Below are positions 8,474 through 17,535 of a stretch of 64,000 nt of DNA, piece by piece. Position 1 is the first letter of the stretch; each line of letters opens with the position of its first letter. The translations under genes were made by a program, and so were the position numbers. The DNA comes from RBG-16-49-21 sp040768125 (GTDB lineage Bacteria > Spirochaetota > UBA4802 > UBA5550), in NCBI GenBank assembly GCA_040768125.1, contig JAXGNG010000003.1, forward strand, positions 1 through 64,000, read 5' to 3'. Under the pieces are notes generated by a model, which was not told where the DNA came from, did not search any database, and saw only the letters and a program-made list of their open reading frames with translations.

Positions 8474-10081
8474 ATGTCATTAATATCATTCCAGTTTTTG
8501 GTGTTTTTTACCGTATCGGTGGCCATCTTTTTCGCGATTCCCCAGCGCGTGAGATGGGCATTTCTCCTCATCGCCAGTTATTTCTTCTACATGTGGTGGG
8601 ATCCCAAGTATGCCCTTCTCCTGCTTTCCACCACCTTCATAGTATATATAACGGGCATACTGATGCACGGGAGGTCGCAGGGGATAAAGAAGCTCTGCGT
8701 TGCGGCGAGCGTCGTCTCCAATCTTGGTATTCTTTTTGTCTTCAAGTATTTCAATTTTTTTAACAACAGTATCCGCGATCTGTTCGACACCCTGGGCATG
8801 CAATACTCCGTTCCCGAGCTCAACCTTCTCCTCCCCGTGGGGATCTCGTTTTATACCTTCCAGGCCCTCTCCTATACGGTCGATCTTTACCGCGGTTCGC
8901 GGAAGCCTGAATACCATTTCGGTATGTTCGCCCTCTATGTCAGCTTTTTCCCCACGATTCTCGCGGGACCGATAGAGCGCTCCACGAGACTCCTTCCCCA
9001 GCTCTACAGGGAGGTCGGGTTCGACTATGATCGCGTAGTGAGCGGTCTCATCCTCATGTCCTGGGGCTTTTTCCAGAAGCTTGTCATTGCCGACCGCCTT
9101 GCCCAGTACGTGAACATGGTCTACGCGAACCCCACGATGCTGAAGGGCCTTCCCCTCCTCATGGCGACTTATTTTTTCGCGATACAGGTGTATTGCGATT
9201 TTTCCGGATACACCGATATCGCCATCGGCACCGCCCTGGTGATGGGATACGAGCTGATGCCCAATTTTCGCAGGCCTTTTTTCGCCGCCTCGATCGCCGA
9301 TCTCTGGCGTCGATGGCATATATCGCTCATATCGTGGTTCCGCGATTATCTCTACATCTCCCTCGGGGGGAACCGCGTGGGGAGGCTTCGCTGGTACCTG
9401 AATGTCATGATCGTCTTCACCGTGAGCGGTCTCTGGCACGGGGCCCAGTGGACCTTCGTGATATGGGGGTCCCTGAACGGGTTACTGATCATCCTTGGCA
9501 GGGTGACGGAGCGTTTCCGCACAGCGGTGCGCGATACGGCCTTTGGCGTTTTCGCGAAAATTCCCACGGCGGCCTACGCGGTTATCTGCGCGGCCCTTGC
9601 GCTGAGCGCCTTCGCGGGCGGTGCCATCGGCGCGGGTTGGGGAGGACGCATCGCCGCGGGGCTTGGAAGCCTGGCGCTCATTCCTTTCGTGGTGGTCAGG
9701 GCCAGGGGCGGCGACTTCGACCGGTTCATCGGAGGATTGAAACGACTCTGGATGGTCGTGGTGACCTTCCATCTTTTCACGCTCGGCGCGATTTTCTTCA
9801 GGTCAAAAAATCTCTCCGACGCCTGGTATATCCTCACGCATTTTCCCGGCACGAATTTTCATCACCTGCCGCTTTTCTTCAAGCCGGGCGATCTCGGATT
9901 GATGCTGGGGGTCGTTCTGCTCCTGAACGCGATTCACCTGGTGCAGGAGCGCAGGGGGAGCATACGCGCAATGATCAGGACGAAGCCGCTGATCGTGAGA
10001 TGGGCGCTCTACTACCTGCTTGTCATGACGATATTTCTCGGCATGCAGAAGACGTCGCAGTTCATATATTTTCAATTCTAA
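8474..10081 (+). CDS. MBOAT-family membrane O-acyltransferase (AlgI-like)
   Basis: 535 residues with many hydrophobic segments, the usual length for AlgI/PatA-type MBOAT proteins. Diagnostic pieces are LLPVGISFYTFQALSYTVDLYRG, QVYCDFSGYTDIAIGTA, WRRWHISLISWFRDYLYI and SGLWHGAQWTFVIWG. The last holds the catalytic His at residue 322. The protein moves acetyl groups across the inner membrane for O-acetylation of a surface or exported polysaccharide. It sits 15 bases before an SGNH-like partner gene, the standard two-gene arrangement. Which polymer is modified cannot be told, because no polymerase genes are nearby. Confidence 0.92.
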   Translation: MSLISFQFLVFFTVSVAIFFAIPQRVRWAFLLIASYFFYMWWDPKYALLLLSTTFIVYITGILMHGRSQGIKKLCVAASVVSNLGILFVFKYFNFFNNSIRDLFDTLGMQYSVPELNLLLPVGISFYTFQALSYTVDLYRGSRKPEYHFGMFALYVSFFPTILAGPIERSTRLLPQLYREVGFDYDRVVSGLILMSWGFFQKLVIADRLAQYVNMVYANPTMLKGLPLLMATYFFAIQVYCDFSGYTDIAIGTALVMGYELMPNFRRPFFAASIADLWRRWHISLISWFRDYLYISLGGNRVGRLRWYLNVMIVFTVSGLWHGAQWTFVIWGSLNGLLIILGRVTERFRTAVRDTAFGVFAKIPTAAYAVICAALALSAFAGGAIGAGWGGRIAAGLGSLALIPFVVVRARGGDFDRFIGGLKRLWMVVVTFHLFTLGAIFFRSKNLSDAWYILTHFPGTNFHHLPLFFKPGDLGLMLGVVLLLNAIHLVQERRGSIRAMIRTKPLIVRWALYYLLVMTIFLGMQKTSQFIYFQF

Positions 10082-10096
10082 CGGGGGCGAATTCCG

Positions 10097-11089
10097 GTGC
10101 CGGCAATAGCGAAGTTGATACTCAAGGCGTTCATATTCAGCGTTCTGGTGTTCGGAACGATCTTCGGCGTTATATATCTCCCACCCGTGGATGATGATAA
10201 ATATATCATGGCCCTCGTGGACAAGCATCGGATGCTGGAGGAGACGCCGCGGCCCCGGATCATATTCGCGGGTGATTCGAACCTTGCCTTCGGCCTCAAC
10301 AGCGGGATGGTAAAAAAGGCAACGGGATACAACGTGGTGAACATGGGACTGCATGGAGGCCTGGGTCTCGTGTACAGCATGGATGAGCTTATGCCCTACC
10401 TCGGCAAAGGTGACGTCGTCATTTTCATCCCTGACTACACTCACTACCTCGGGACGGGTATCGGAGACAATACCCTGGTCGAGGTCACCATCCTGATGCC
10501 CAGGCTTATATGCTATTATTCAAAAGAAAACATCATGCCCTTCATCTCGAACATACCCCTTACCTTCCAGCGCCGGCTCCGTGGCCTCCTGTCTCCGACG
10601 AAGGAAAGCCCCACGCACCGTCGTTCCGGTTTCAACGAGTTCGGCGACAACGAGGGGCATATCGGCGTTGATCCCCCGGAATTCAAGGGAAAGGACTATA
10701 TCGCCCGGATTCTTCCCGAGGCCGCGAAACTGAATATCACGCGTTTCCTTCCCGACCGCGTGAATGACACCCTTGTGGGTCGTTTCAATGATTTTTCTGC
10801 AACATGCAGGGAAAAGGGTGTGGTACTCTATGTCGCCTTCTCACCCCTCATGGAGCAGGATCGGCGGAAGCAGGTGGAGACCCTGACGAAGCTCGAAACG
10901 GACATGCGTAAGCGACTGCAGGTGAGGTTCATCGGTACCTCGATTGAAAATATCTATCCGCAAAATTATTTTTTTGATAATGAATTCCATCTGAATGGGA
11001 CAGGGCGGGAAGTAAGGACACGGAAACTCATCAACGCGATGAAGGCGGACCACTTTCTCTCCAGGCCGCCCGGTTCGGTATTGAATTGA
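10097..11089 (+). CDS. membrane-anchored SGNH-hydrolase-like protein, O-acetylation partner
   Basis: 330 residues from a GTG start 15 bases after the MBOAT gene. An N-terminal hydrophobic segment (about 8-27) anchors it facing the periplasm. Block I is present as FAGDSNLAFG with Ser61, and the C-terminal DNEFHLNGTG supplies the Asp294/His298 pair expected of SGNH hydrolases such as AlgJ/AlgX/DltD-like proteins. Inference: it receives the acetyl group from the MBOAT partner and transfers it to polysaccharide. The pairing is conserved in many O-acetylation operons. The protein itself diverges from named families, so no symbol is given. Confidence 0.78.
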   Translation: MPAIAKLILKAFIFSVLVFGTIFGVIYLPPVDDDKYIMALVDKHRMLEETPRPRIIFAGDSNLAFGLNSGMVKKATGYNVVNMGLHGGLGLVYSMDELMPYLGKGDVVIFIPDYTHYLGTGIGDNTLVEVTILMPRLICYYSKENIMPFISNIPLTFQRRLRGLLSPTKESPTHRRSGFNEFGDNEGHIGVDPPEFKGKDYIARILPEAAKLNITRFLPDRVNDTLVGRFNDFSATCREKGVVLYVAFSPLMEQDRRKQVETLTKLETDMRKRLQVRFIGTSIENIYPQNYFFDNEFHLNGTGREVRTRKLINAMKADHFLSRPPGSVLN

Positions 11090-11183
11090 TGCATGCCCCT
11101 GGTGGCAGGAACCGCAAGCGATATATTAATTAAAATATCACTTTTTAGCATATTTGTTCTCTGGCACCACATGCTTCCGATAC

Positions 11184-11209
11184 ATCACTCCGGTTACTGC
11201 CGGGGTGAT
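11184..11209. other. strong intergenic hairpin after the O-acetylation pair
   Basis: ATCACTCCGG and CCGGGGTGAT form a ten-base-pair stem with one G-U pair and a TTACTG loop. It lies about 95 bases after the SGNH-like gene. No uridine run follows directly on either strand, so it is not a clean intrinsic terminator. It may instead stabilise the transcript end. Confidence 0.4.
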
Positions 11210-11250
11210 TCTCGCGCCCCTTAAAAAAAGAAAACCTTGTAAAAAATAGT

Positions 11251-11279
11251 TTGCCAAACGATTATTTTTAGTCTAATAC
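11251..11279 (+). promoter_or_regulatory. candidate sigma70-type promoter for the protease gene
   Basis: TTGCCA (11251-11256) and TAATAC (11274-11279) are 17 bases apart in an AT-rich tract. They lie about 107 bases before the protease start codon, which has its own strong ribosome site (AGGAGAGGTGAT). Confidence 0.45.
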
Positions 11280-11385
11280 GGGTTTCCTGATGTCAAATCC
11301 TCGGATGGTTCTCGCGGAAACAACGGAACAGATGAGTCATCGGTATATAGATCCCGCGGGGAGTAATACTACCAGGAGAGGTGAT

Positions 11386-12684
11386 ATGACCAGATCAGCG
11401 CCATATACATCCAGGTTTTTCATTATAGCCTTTTTGTCAGCAATCCTTGCCGTCGTGTGGGGCGGGGGAAGCCTGAGGGGTGACGAGGTCGCCGAGGTCA
11501 CGGCGACGCGCGTGGCCCAGTCGGGGTTCCAGCAGAAAAAAGATGAGATCTTCAGGCGCTACAGGGAGCAGAAGGAGAGCATTCAGCGGAGCCCGCAGGA
11601 AGTCAAGGAGCTGATGGCGGGTATTCAGAAAGAGATAAAGGAAAAAAATCTGAGCTTCATCGTTGAGATCAATGAAATGATGAAGTACAAGATATCAGAG
11701 ATAACCGGCGCGGAGGTCCCGTCGGATCTGGAAAAGCAGGCAAAGGTCAAATCCGATCTCGGGAAGAAGCTCTGGGAAGAGCTGATGAAAAAATACCGCC
11801 AATATCTCGACGAGTCACGGCAGGACCGGAAGGGAAAGAGGGAGAGAAGGGAGCGGAAGAAGGAATATTACGAAGAGATCATCAGCGACGACGAGCAAGA
11901 AAAGAAAGATTCCGGACGGGATGAGAAGGATGATGGAGGAGCCGGCCAGGAAGAACAGACCGATATTGAAAAGGCCCCTTCGCCCGATTCGGTGGCATTC
12001 GACTGGGTCGGAAGGAACGGCGTGACGCCGGTAAGGTACCAGGGTGAATGCGGGAGTTGCTGGGCCTTCACCGCCTGCGCCGTTGTTGAGGCGAACTTCG
12101 TAATACGCCAGAGCAAGAGCCTTGATCTCTCCGAACAGCACTTACTCGACTGCGCCCAGGCCCCGCAGCCCGTCTACCGTGGAGGGAGACTGGTGTATGT
12201 CAACAGCAAGGCGGGGAGCTGCCAGGGTGGGTGGTACGGCCCGGTATTTGATTACCTGATGAAGCAGAGCGCGGAAATGGAAAGCAGGATACCCTATAAA
12301 TTCAAGGAGGCATCCTGTCCCTCGCCGTCCCAGACCCGTTATACAATCGCCGCCTGGGGATACGTGAAACCAAACGCGGGGATTCCTACCGTCAGGGAGA
12401 TGAAGGAAGCGCTGTGCAAGTACGGCCCCATCGCGGCGTGCGTCAAGATAACGCCGGCTCTCCAGGCCTATAAGAGCGGAATTTTCGATGAATTCGCCCC
12501 GTGCAACGGGGAGAGGGACATCAATCACGCGATAACAATCGTCGGGTGGGATGACAGGAAGGGCGCGTACCTGGTAAAGAACTCCTGGGGCGTTCAATGG
12601 GGGGAGAAGGGCTTTTTCTGGATCAAATACGGCTGTAATAATATTGGGTTCGGTGCCGCATGGGCTGTCGTGAGCGCGATGTGA
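11386..12684 (+). CDS. secreted papain-family (C1) cysteine protease
   Basis: 432 residues. ATG 11386 is chosen over ATG 11290 because AGGAGAGG lies just before it and a signal peptide follows directly. After the signal (to about residue 35) comes a charged, Lys/Glu-rich, coiled-coil-like region to about residue 200 that could act as a prodomain. The C1 domain follows: oxyanion Gln and catalytic Cys225 in QGECGSCWAF, His381 in NHAITIVGWDD, and Asn399 in VKNSWGVQWGEKGFFWIKYG. All catalytic residues are present. The next gene encodes a chagasin-type inhibitor of exactly this enzyme class. The protein is probably periplasmic or exported. Confidence 0.93.
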   Translation: MTRSAPYTSRFFIIAFLSAILAVVWGGGSLRGDEVAEVTATRVAQSGFQQKKDEIFRRYREQKESIQRSPQEVKELMAGIQKEIKEKNLSFIVEINEMMKYKISEITGAEVPSDLEKQAKVKSDLGKKLWEELMKKYRQYLDESRQDRKGKRERRERKKEYYEEIISDDEQEKKDSGRDEKDDGGAGQEEQTDIEKAPSPDSVAFDWVGRNGVTPVRYQGECGSCWAFTACAVVEANFVIRQSKSLDLSEQHLLDCAQAPQPVYRGGRLVYVNSKAGSCQGGWYGPVFDYLMKQSAEMESRIPYKFKEASCPSPSQTRYTIAAWGYVKPNAGIPTVREMKEALCKYGPIAACVKITPALQAYKSGIFDEFAPCNGERDINHAITIVGWDDRKGAYLVKNSWGVQWGEKGFFWIKYGCNNIGFGAAWAVVSAM

Positions 12685-12731
12685 GTGCGAAGTGCGGGAT
12701 CGGGCGGAACCGTCCACAGCAGGGAGGATAT

Positions 12732-13133
12732 ATGATTCGAACATGGGTTGCCGTATCATTGCCGATCCTGGCGATCGCTGTCGCGGTAATTTTTGCCGCG
12801 TGCGCCATGAAACCGGCGATGACGGTAGGCGATAACGATAACGGCACGAAAATCGAGATAGAACGGGGCGATCTTCTCGCGGTCAAGCTTTCGGCCCAGC
12901 TCGGGACCGGGTACGGGTGGAAAGTCGTGAGCGAGAACAGGACGTTGACCCTCAGGGGAGAGCCCGAGCAGGTGTCCGGGGAGGGCCAGAAACCCGGCGG
13001 CACCGACTACCAGACCTTCAAATTCAAGGCCTCCGAGAAGGGTGAAGAGGCGCTTCAGCTGAATTACATCGAGGCGTGGCGTGAGGATGCGAAACCCCTG
13101 AAAGAGTTCAGTCTCACGGTGATAGTAAAATAG
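12732..13133 (+). CDS. chagasin-like (I42) cysteine protease inhibitor lipoprotein
   Basis: 133 residues from ATG 12732, which has AGGGAGG upstream. A hydrophobic signal ends in a lipobox-like FAACA (Cys at about residue 23), so it should be lipid-anchored. The mature part matches the I42 inhibitor fold: GTGYGW replaces the NPTTGY loop, a GGTDYQTFKF loop corresponds to the GxxG loop, and EAWRED sits where the RPW loop lies. These three loops enter the active site of papain-like proteases. The gene starts 47 bases after the papain-family gene, so protease and inhibitor probably share one transcript. Function is inferred from family and context. Confidence 0.82.
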   Translation: MIRTWVAVSLPILAIAVAVIFAACAMKPAMTVGDNDNGTKIEIERGDLLAVKLSAQLGTGYGWKVVSENRTLTLRGEPEQVSGEGQKPGGTDYQTFKFKASEKGEEALQLNYIEAWREDAKPLKEFSLTVIVK

Positions 13134-13358
13134 CTTCATGTCGCTCCGCAGTGATGTTCCTCCCAACCGGGGTGCGTGAAACGCGACGCGCGCCGAGGGA
13201 AGGAGAACCGGCGAGCGTGAGTTCCCTCGCCGCACAACCCGGCCTAGTGCATCATGGTGCCCGAACCCGCCCCGGGTGCGGGAAAAAATGCTTGTACGAA
13301 TCATGCACCCTCATACCATTGATTTTCCACTGGGAACCGTGAGTCGGAGGTATCTCCG

Positions 13359-14753
13359 GTGAAATATGACTGCATCATCGTCGGCGCGGGACCGGCCGGG
13401 ATCTTCACCGCCATGGAATGCCTGGCGAAGGATCCCGGAAGGAAACTGCTCATCATCGAGAGGGGCAAGCGGATCGAGGAGCGCTCCTGCCCCATGCGCG
13501 AGACCGGCAGGTGCCACCGGTGCGCCACCTGCGGCATCATGTCCGGTTTTTCCGGCGCCGGGGCTTTCAGTGACGGCAAGCTGATGCTCTCGCCTGAGAT
13601 AGGCGGCGTTTTGAACGAATACCTGCCCGATGAAAAGCTCCGCGAATTGATCATGTACGTGGACCGCGTCTACCTTTCCTACGGGGCCGATTCCTCACTC
13701 TATGGCGTCGATCTTGATGACGCTGTCCTGAGCGATCTCCGCCAGAAGGCGGTTCGAAACAACCTCAAGCTTGTTGAGTCCCCCGTGAGGCACATGGGGA
13801 CCGAGGGTAGCTACCGGGTCTACGAAAGGATCCAGCGGGATCTCCTTGACCGCTGCGTCGAGATGCGCTTCAATACCGAGGTGACCGACCTCATCATAGA
13901 GGGGGACGCCGTGAGGGGAGTCAGGGCCGATGGCGAGTATTTCTCTGACTCGGTGGTCCTCGCCGTGGGTCGCAGCGGGTCGGCATGGCTGCGCGCGATA
14001 TGCGAGCGCCACGGAATAGAGACGAAAAACGGCGCCGTCGACATCGGGGTGCGCGTCGAGGTGAAAAACGAGATCATGGAGGAGGTGAATGATACGGTCT
14101 ATGAAAGCAAGCTCGTGTACTACACGCCGACCTTCGATGACCGCGTGCGCACCTTCTGCCAGAACCCCTCGGGTTTCGTTTCGAGCGAATACTACCAGGC
14201 GGATCTCGCCGTGGTGAACGGCCACAGCTACCGTTCTCCCGAGATGAAGACGGAAAACACGAATTTCGCAGTCCTGGTCTCGAATTACTTCACCGAGCCC
14301 TTCCGGGAGCCGATTGAATACGGCAAGTACATCGCCATGCTGGCGAACATGCTGTCCGGCAACAGGATCATGGTGCAGCGCTTCGGGGACTTCAGGCGAG
14401 GGAGAAGGACGACCCCCGAGCGCCTTGCCCGCTACAGCCTGCGGCCCACGCTGGATGACGCGGTGCCAGGCGATCTCTCCCTGGTGTTCCCGTACCGCAT
14501 AATGCTGGACGTAAAGGAAATGATTCTGGCCCTCGACGGGATCTTTCCGGGCCTCGCGGGGGACGAGACGCTCATGTACGGGGTTGAGGTGAAGTTTTAC
14601 TCAAACAGGATCATGGTGGACGGGCGTTTCCAGGCGCGCTACCGGGGCCTCTTCGTTGCCGGTGACGGCGCCGGCATCACCAGGGGTCTTTTGCAATCGA
14701 GCATAAACGGGGTCATCCTGGGGAGGATTCTCAGCGGCAATGAAAACATCTAA
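13359..14753 (+). CDS. FAD-dependent dehydrogenase (COG2509-type)
   Basis: 464 residues starting with a Rossmann FAD-binding motif, IIVGAGPAGIFTA (residues 5-17), so the GTG start at 13359 is well placed. The segment ERSCPMRETGRCHRCATCGIMSGFSGAGAFSDGK carries a cysteine cluster typical of this uncharacterised flavoprotein family, and AGDGAGITRGLLQS near the end is the second FAD contact. The family is widely called FAD-dependent dehydrogenase or oxidoreductase without a proven substrate. It overlaps the next gene by 14 bases, suggesting co-translation. Confidence 0.85.
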   Translation: MKYDCIIVGAGPAGIFTAMECLAKDPGRKLLIIERGKRIEERSCPMRETGRCHRCATCGIMSGFSGAGAFSDGKLMLSPEIGGVLNEYLPDEKLRELIMYVDRVYLSYGADSSLYGVDLDDAVLSDLRQKAVRNNLKLVESPVRHMGTEGSYRVYERIQRDLLDRCVEMRFNTEVTDLIIEGDAVRGVRADGEYFSDSVVLAVGRSGSAWLRAICERHGIETKNGAVDIGVRVEVKNEIMEEVNDTVYESKLVYYTPTFDDRVRTFCQNPSGFVSSEYYQADLAVVNGHSYRSPEMKTENTNFAVLVSNYFTEPFREPIEYGKYIAMLANMLSGNRIMVQRFGDFRRGRRTTPERLARYSLRPTLDDAVPGDLSLVFPYRIMLDVKEMILALDGIFPGLAGDETLMYGVEVKFYSNRIMVDGRFQARYRGLFVAGDGAGITRGLLQSSINGVILGRILSGNENI

Positions 14754-15915
14754 TTTTATCATATTTTTTTCGATCGTACTCACCGTTTATTTCTCGGTGA
14801 ATTTCTATATTTTTATCCGGGGGTGGCAGGCCATGCCCAGGGGATCGATCCTCCGGGCTCCCTATGTTATCCTATTTCTCGCCCTTTCTCTTTCGTACAT
14901 CGCCGGGCGTTTGCTCGAGCGCCTCACGATCTGCACCGCGAGCAGCGCCCTCATCTGGGTCGGTTCCTTCTGGCTGGGTATGATGCTCTACCTCTTCCTC
15001 GGCGCGCTTCTCTGCGATCTTCTCAGGCTCGGAAACATGGCCTTCCATGTCATTCCCGGGGATTCGGCGCGCTATCTCGCGGCGAAGCGGATTGCCGCGG
15101 CGATCGTGGCGTTCCTGGCCTTCGGGGCGGTTTTCGGGGGTTATCTCAACACCCTCCATCCCCGGATAACATCCGTCTCGGTGACCCTTCCGAAAAAATC
15201 CGGGGGGCGCGACGTCCTCGATATCGCCCTGGTGACGGACATACACCTCGGGATCATCATCAGGAATTCGCGGCTCCAGAAAATGGTCGACATGGTGAAC
15301 TCCATCAGGCCCGATATCGTACTCCTCGGGGGTGACATCGTCGACGAGGACCTGGCACCGGTAATAAAGAACAATCTCGGCGAACTCCTGTGCACCATCC
15401 GTTCCCGCTACGGGACCTACGCCGTGACGGGGAACCATGAATTCATCGGCGGGGCCGACCGGGCGTGCCGCTACCTGGAGGAGCACGGGGTCACCATGCT
15501 GAGGGACCGGGTGAAACTGGTGGACGGATGGTTCTACATTGTGGGCCGCGAGGACGCGAGCATCACCCAGTTTACCGGAAGCAAAAGGGCGGCCATCAGG
15601 GAATTGATGAAGGGCCTTGACCTGTCGAAGCCCGTCATACTCATGGATCACCAGCCCCTTCGGCTTGCCTCGGCCGTGGAGAACGGCGTCGATCTCCAGG
15701 TGTCGGGTCACACGCACAACGGTCAGCTCTGGCCCGCGAGCCTCGTCACGGGGCTTATCTACCAAATCAGCTATGGATACGGCCGCATCGAGGACACGCA
15801 CTTTTACGTGTCATCGGGCTATGGCACCTGGGGGCCACCGGCGCGCGTGTGCACCACTCCCGAAGTGGTGCATATCCAGGTCCGTTTCGTTGAAGAAGGG
15901 AAGGGGAACCGGTAA
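14740..15915 (+). CDS. membrane metallophosphoesterase (YaeI/YkuE-like)
   Basis: 391 residues. Four hydrophobic segments fill about residues 1-145, followed by a calcineurin-like phosphoesterase domain with the metal-binding blocks VTDIHLG, LLGGDIVDED, TGNHEF and the final SGHTHNGQLWP. All blocks are intact. The length and layout match membrane-linked YkuE/YaeI-type enzymes, some of which hydrolyse UDP-diacylglucosamine. The exact substrate here is unknown. It overlaps the upstream flavoprotein gene by 14 bases and is convergent with the glycosyltransferase gene. Confidence 0.88.
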   Translation: MKTSNFIIFFSIVLTVYFSVNFYIFIRGWQAMPRGSILRAPYVILFLALSLSYIAGRLLERLTICTASSALIWVGSFWLGMMLYLFLGALLCDLLRLGNMAFHVIPGDSARYLAAKRIAAAIVAFLAFGAVFGGYLNTLHPRITSVSVTLPKKSGGRDVLDIALVTDIHLGIIIRNSRLQKMVDMVNSIRPDIVLLGGDIVDEDLAPVIKNNLGELLCTIRSRYGTYAVTGNHEFIGGADRACRYLEEHGVTMLRDRVKLVDGWFYIVGREDASITQFTGSKRAAIRELMKGLDLSKPVILMDHQPLRLASAVENGVDLQVSGHTHNGQLWPASLVTGLIYQISYGYGRIEDTHFYVSSGYGTWGPPARVCTTPEVVHIQVRFVEEGKGNR

Positions 15916-15948
15916 GCGGTCACGATCAGGAAGAGGAGGAGGACGATT

Positions 15949-17157
15949 TCAGCTGTTGTCCTTCTCGACCGCCTCGACGAATTTTTCCTGGAATCCCGGA
16001 AGGGCCGCCCGTATCCTCACCCAGGCGGGGAGCATCGGGACCCCGATGGGGTCGTCAATGAACTCGTTGATGCTCTGGCGGAGGGCATCCACGAAAATCT
16101 CGGTATTGATGACCTCGTCATGGCGGTCGTACTTGATGCCGTTGATCAGGGCCAGGGAGTTGTACTTCTCAATGGCGAAACGCGCCTCCTGTATGTAGGT
16201 TGCCAGGAGCGTTCTAAAGAAGGACCCCGACATGGTGATGCCATCCTGGGTGAGGACCCGAAAAAGCGTCTTGGCGATCTCGTTCGCCATGCGGAAGAGA
16301 CCGGAGTCGCGCTGGGCCTTGTCGATGTTCTGGTGCTTGTGGTCATAGGTGTCCAGGAGCTCGACCTGGGCCACCCTCTGGCAGGTGGTGGTGGCGTATA
16401 TTTCGCTCAGGGTGGATACCTCGAGGCCCCAGGTGGGCGATATCCTGAGTCCCCGGGCCACGGTGGTGAGGAAGGCGAATTCACCCGACAGGGCGAAGCG
16501 GAAGCTGTCAAGGAACTCGAGGAAATCGTTTTTGGGCAGTATCACCCTGAGGGACCTGATAAGGGGCGTGTAGAAAAGCCGGGTCACCCTGCCGTAGAGC
16601 CGGTCCGTGACGCGGGCGTAGTATCCCTTGCTGAATTCAAATTCCAGGGCGGGATGGACCACGGGGTAGATGAGCCGCGCCACGAGTTCCCGTGAATAAT
16701 TAACGATGTCGGTATCATGGAGGGCGATGGCGTAGGCGTTGCGCAGGGCCAGGACATAGCCCAGGGTCATCCATACCGATCTCCCCTTGCCGGGATTGTC
16801 CAGGAGGAACCCCGCTTCGCGCAGTTCATCGTAGAGTGACTGGAGGCGCGGGCCGTCGTGCCACACGACGGTGGTTTCCACGGGCAGGGAGGAAAGTATC
16901 TTGCGCGCCGATTGGAACTGCCGCTTCTCGGCCCTGTCGAGGGAGAGCACGATCTTCGAAAGGTAGTCCACCTTTTTTAATTCTTCGATGATCCTGGGCA
17001 TGGCGGGTCCCTCGAACTCGGAGTAGAGGGCCGGCAGGAGGAGCACCATGTTCCTCGTCGAAGAAATCTTCTGCAGTTCCGCCTCGAGCTGTTCCAGGGG
17101 CCTCTTGGAGATGTTCTGGAGCGTGGTGATGGTTCCGTTTTGAAAAAAATCCGCCAT
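15949..17157 (-). CDS. GT81-like glycosyltransferase (glucosyl-3-phosphoglycerate synthase type)
   Basis: 402 residues from ATG 17157, which has AGGGAGG just upstream; a longer frame to 17280 is not needed. Features of the GpgS/MpgS family are VLLLPALYSEFEGPAMPRI near the N-terminus, NPGKGRSVWMTLGYVLA for nucleotide-sugar contact, the metal-binding HDTDIVNY (a DxD variant), and WGLEVSTLSEIY. The family makes glucosyl- or mannosyl-3-phosphoglycerate, a compatible solute or precursor of methylglucose polysaccharides. No phosphatase partner is adjacent. The substrate is inferred from similarity only. Confidence 0.78.
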   Translation of the reverse strand: MADFFQNGTITTLQNISKRPLEQLEAELQKISSTRNMVLLLPALYSEFEGPAMPRIIEELKKVDYLSKIVLSLDRAEKRQFQSARKILSSLPVETTVVWHDGPRLQSLYDELREAGFLLDNPGKGRSVWMTLGYVLALRNAYAIALHDTDIVNYSRELVARLIYPVVHPALEFEFSKGYYARVTDRLYGRVTRLFYTPLIRSLRVILPKNDFLEFLDSFRFALSGEFAFLTTVARGLRISPTWGLEVSTLSEIYATTTCQRVAQVELLDTYDHKHQNIDKAQRDSGLFRMANEIAKTLFRVLTQDGITMSGSFFRTLLATYIQEARFAIEKYNSLALINGIKYDRHDEVINTEIFVDALRQSINEFIDDPIGVPMLPAWVRIRAALPGFQEKFVEAVEKDNS

Positions 17158-17535
17158 GTCAGCCTCCCTGTCGGATGATGGGACGGTCTCTGCCTTTCCG
17201 GGTGTCCGTGGCGGACTGACATGCCCGCCACCCCTGCATTCCCGACGTCTCGCGTCGCCTGAGCGTTTCCCTCTCGCCATCGGGGAATGGATGCGCTACC
17301 GCGGCCTTCCGGCGATTCTTCATTTCACGTGATGGCGAACGGTTTATCTCACAAGGGACCGCGGCCTTTTCCCGGCATTGCAACCCTGGGCCGCGCGGTG
17401 TTTTCGAGCCGTGTTGAAATTCCACGGGGGAACTGATGATACGCATCATGATAGTCTCTCGATCGAGATATGTCAACATATTATTTTCACGCAGGTCAGG
17501 TTCGATGCCTTGCGGGACGCCCGTGGAATCACGAT
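17158..17535. other. 378-base gene-free stretch holding the glycosyltransferase promoter and leader
   Basis: A clean minus-strand promoter lies at 17448-17476, so the glycosyltransferase mRNA would carry a leader of roughly 280 bases (about 17440 down to 17158). The leader has a short inverted repeat around the CGTGGAATTTCAACACG tract but no riboswitch class I recognise. No convincing protein is encoded. Confidence 0.5.
17448..17476 (-). promoter_or_regulatory. sigma70-type promoter for the GT81-like gene
   Basis: On the minus strand TTGACA (17476-17471) and TATCAT (17453-17448) are separated by exactly 17 bases. This is the best match to a housekeeping promoter that I noticed in the window. 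The start codon is about 290 bases downstream. Confidence 0.6.

Noticed and set aside
17159..17479. A 106-codon minus-strand frame in the leader of the GT81-like gene
   Set aside because: It starts upstream of the likely transcription start, and its composition shows no protein character.
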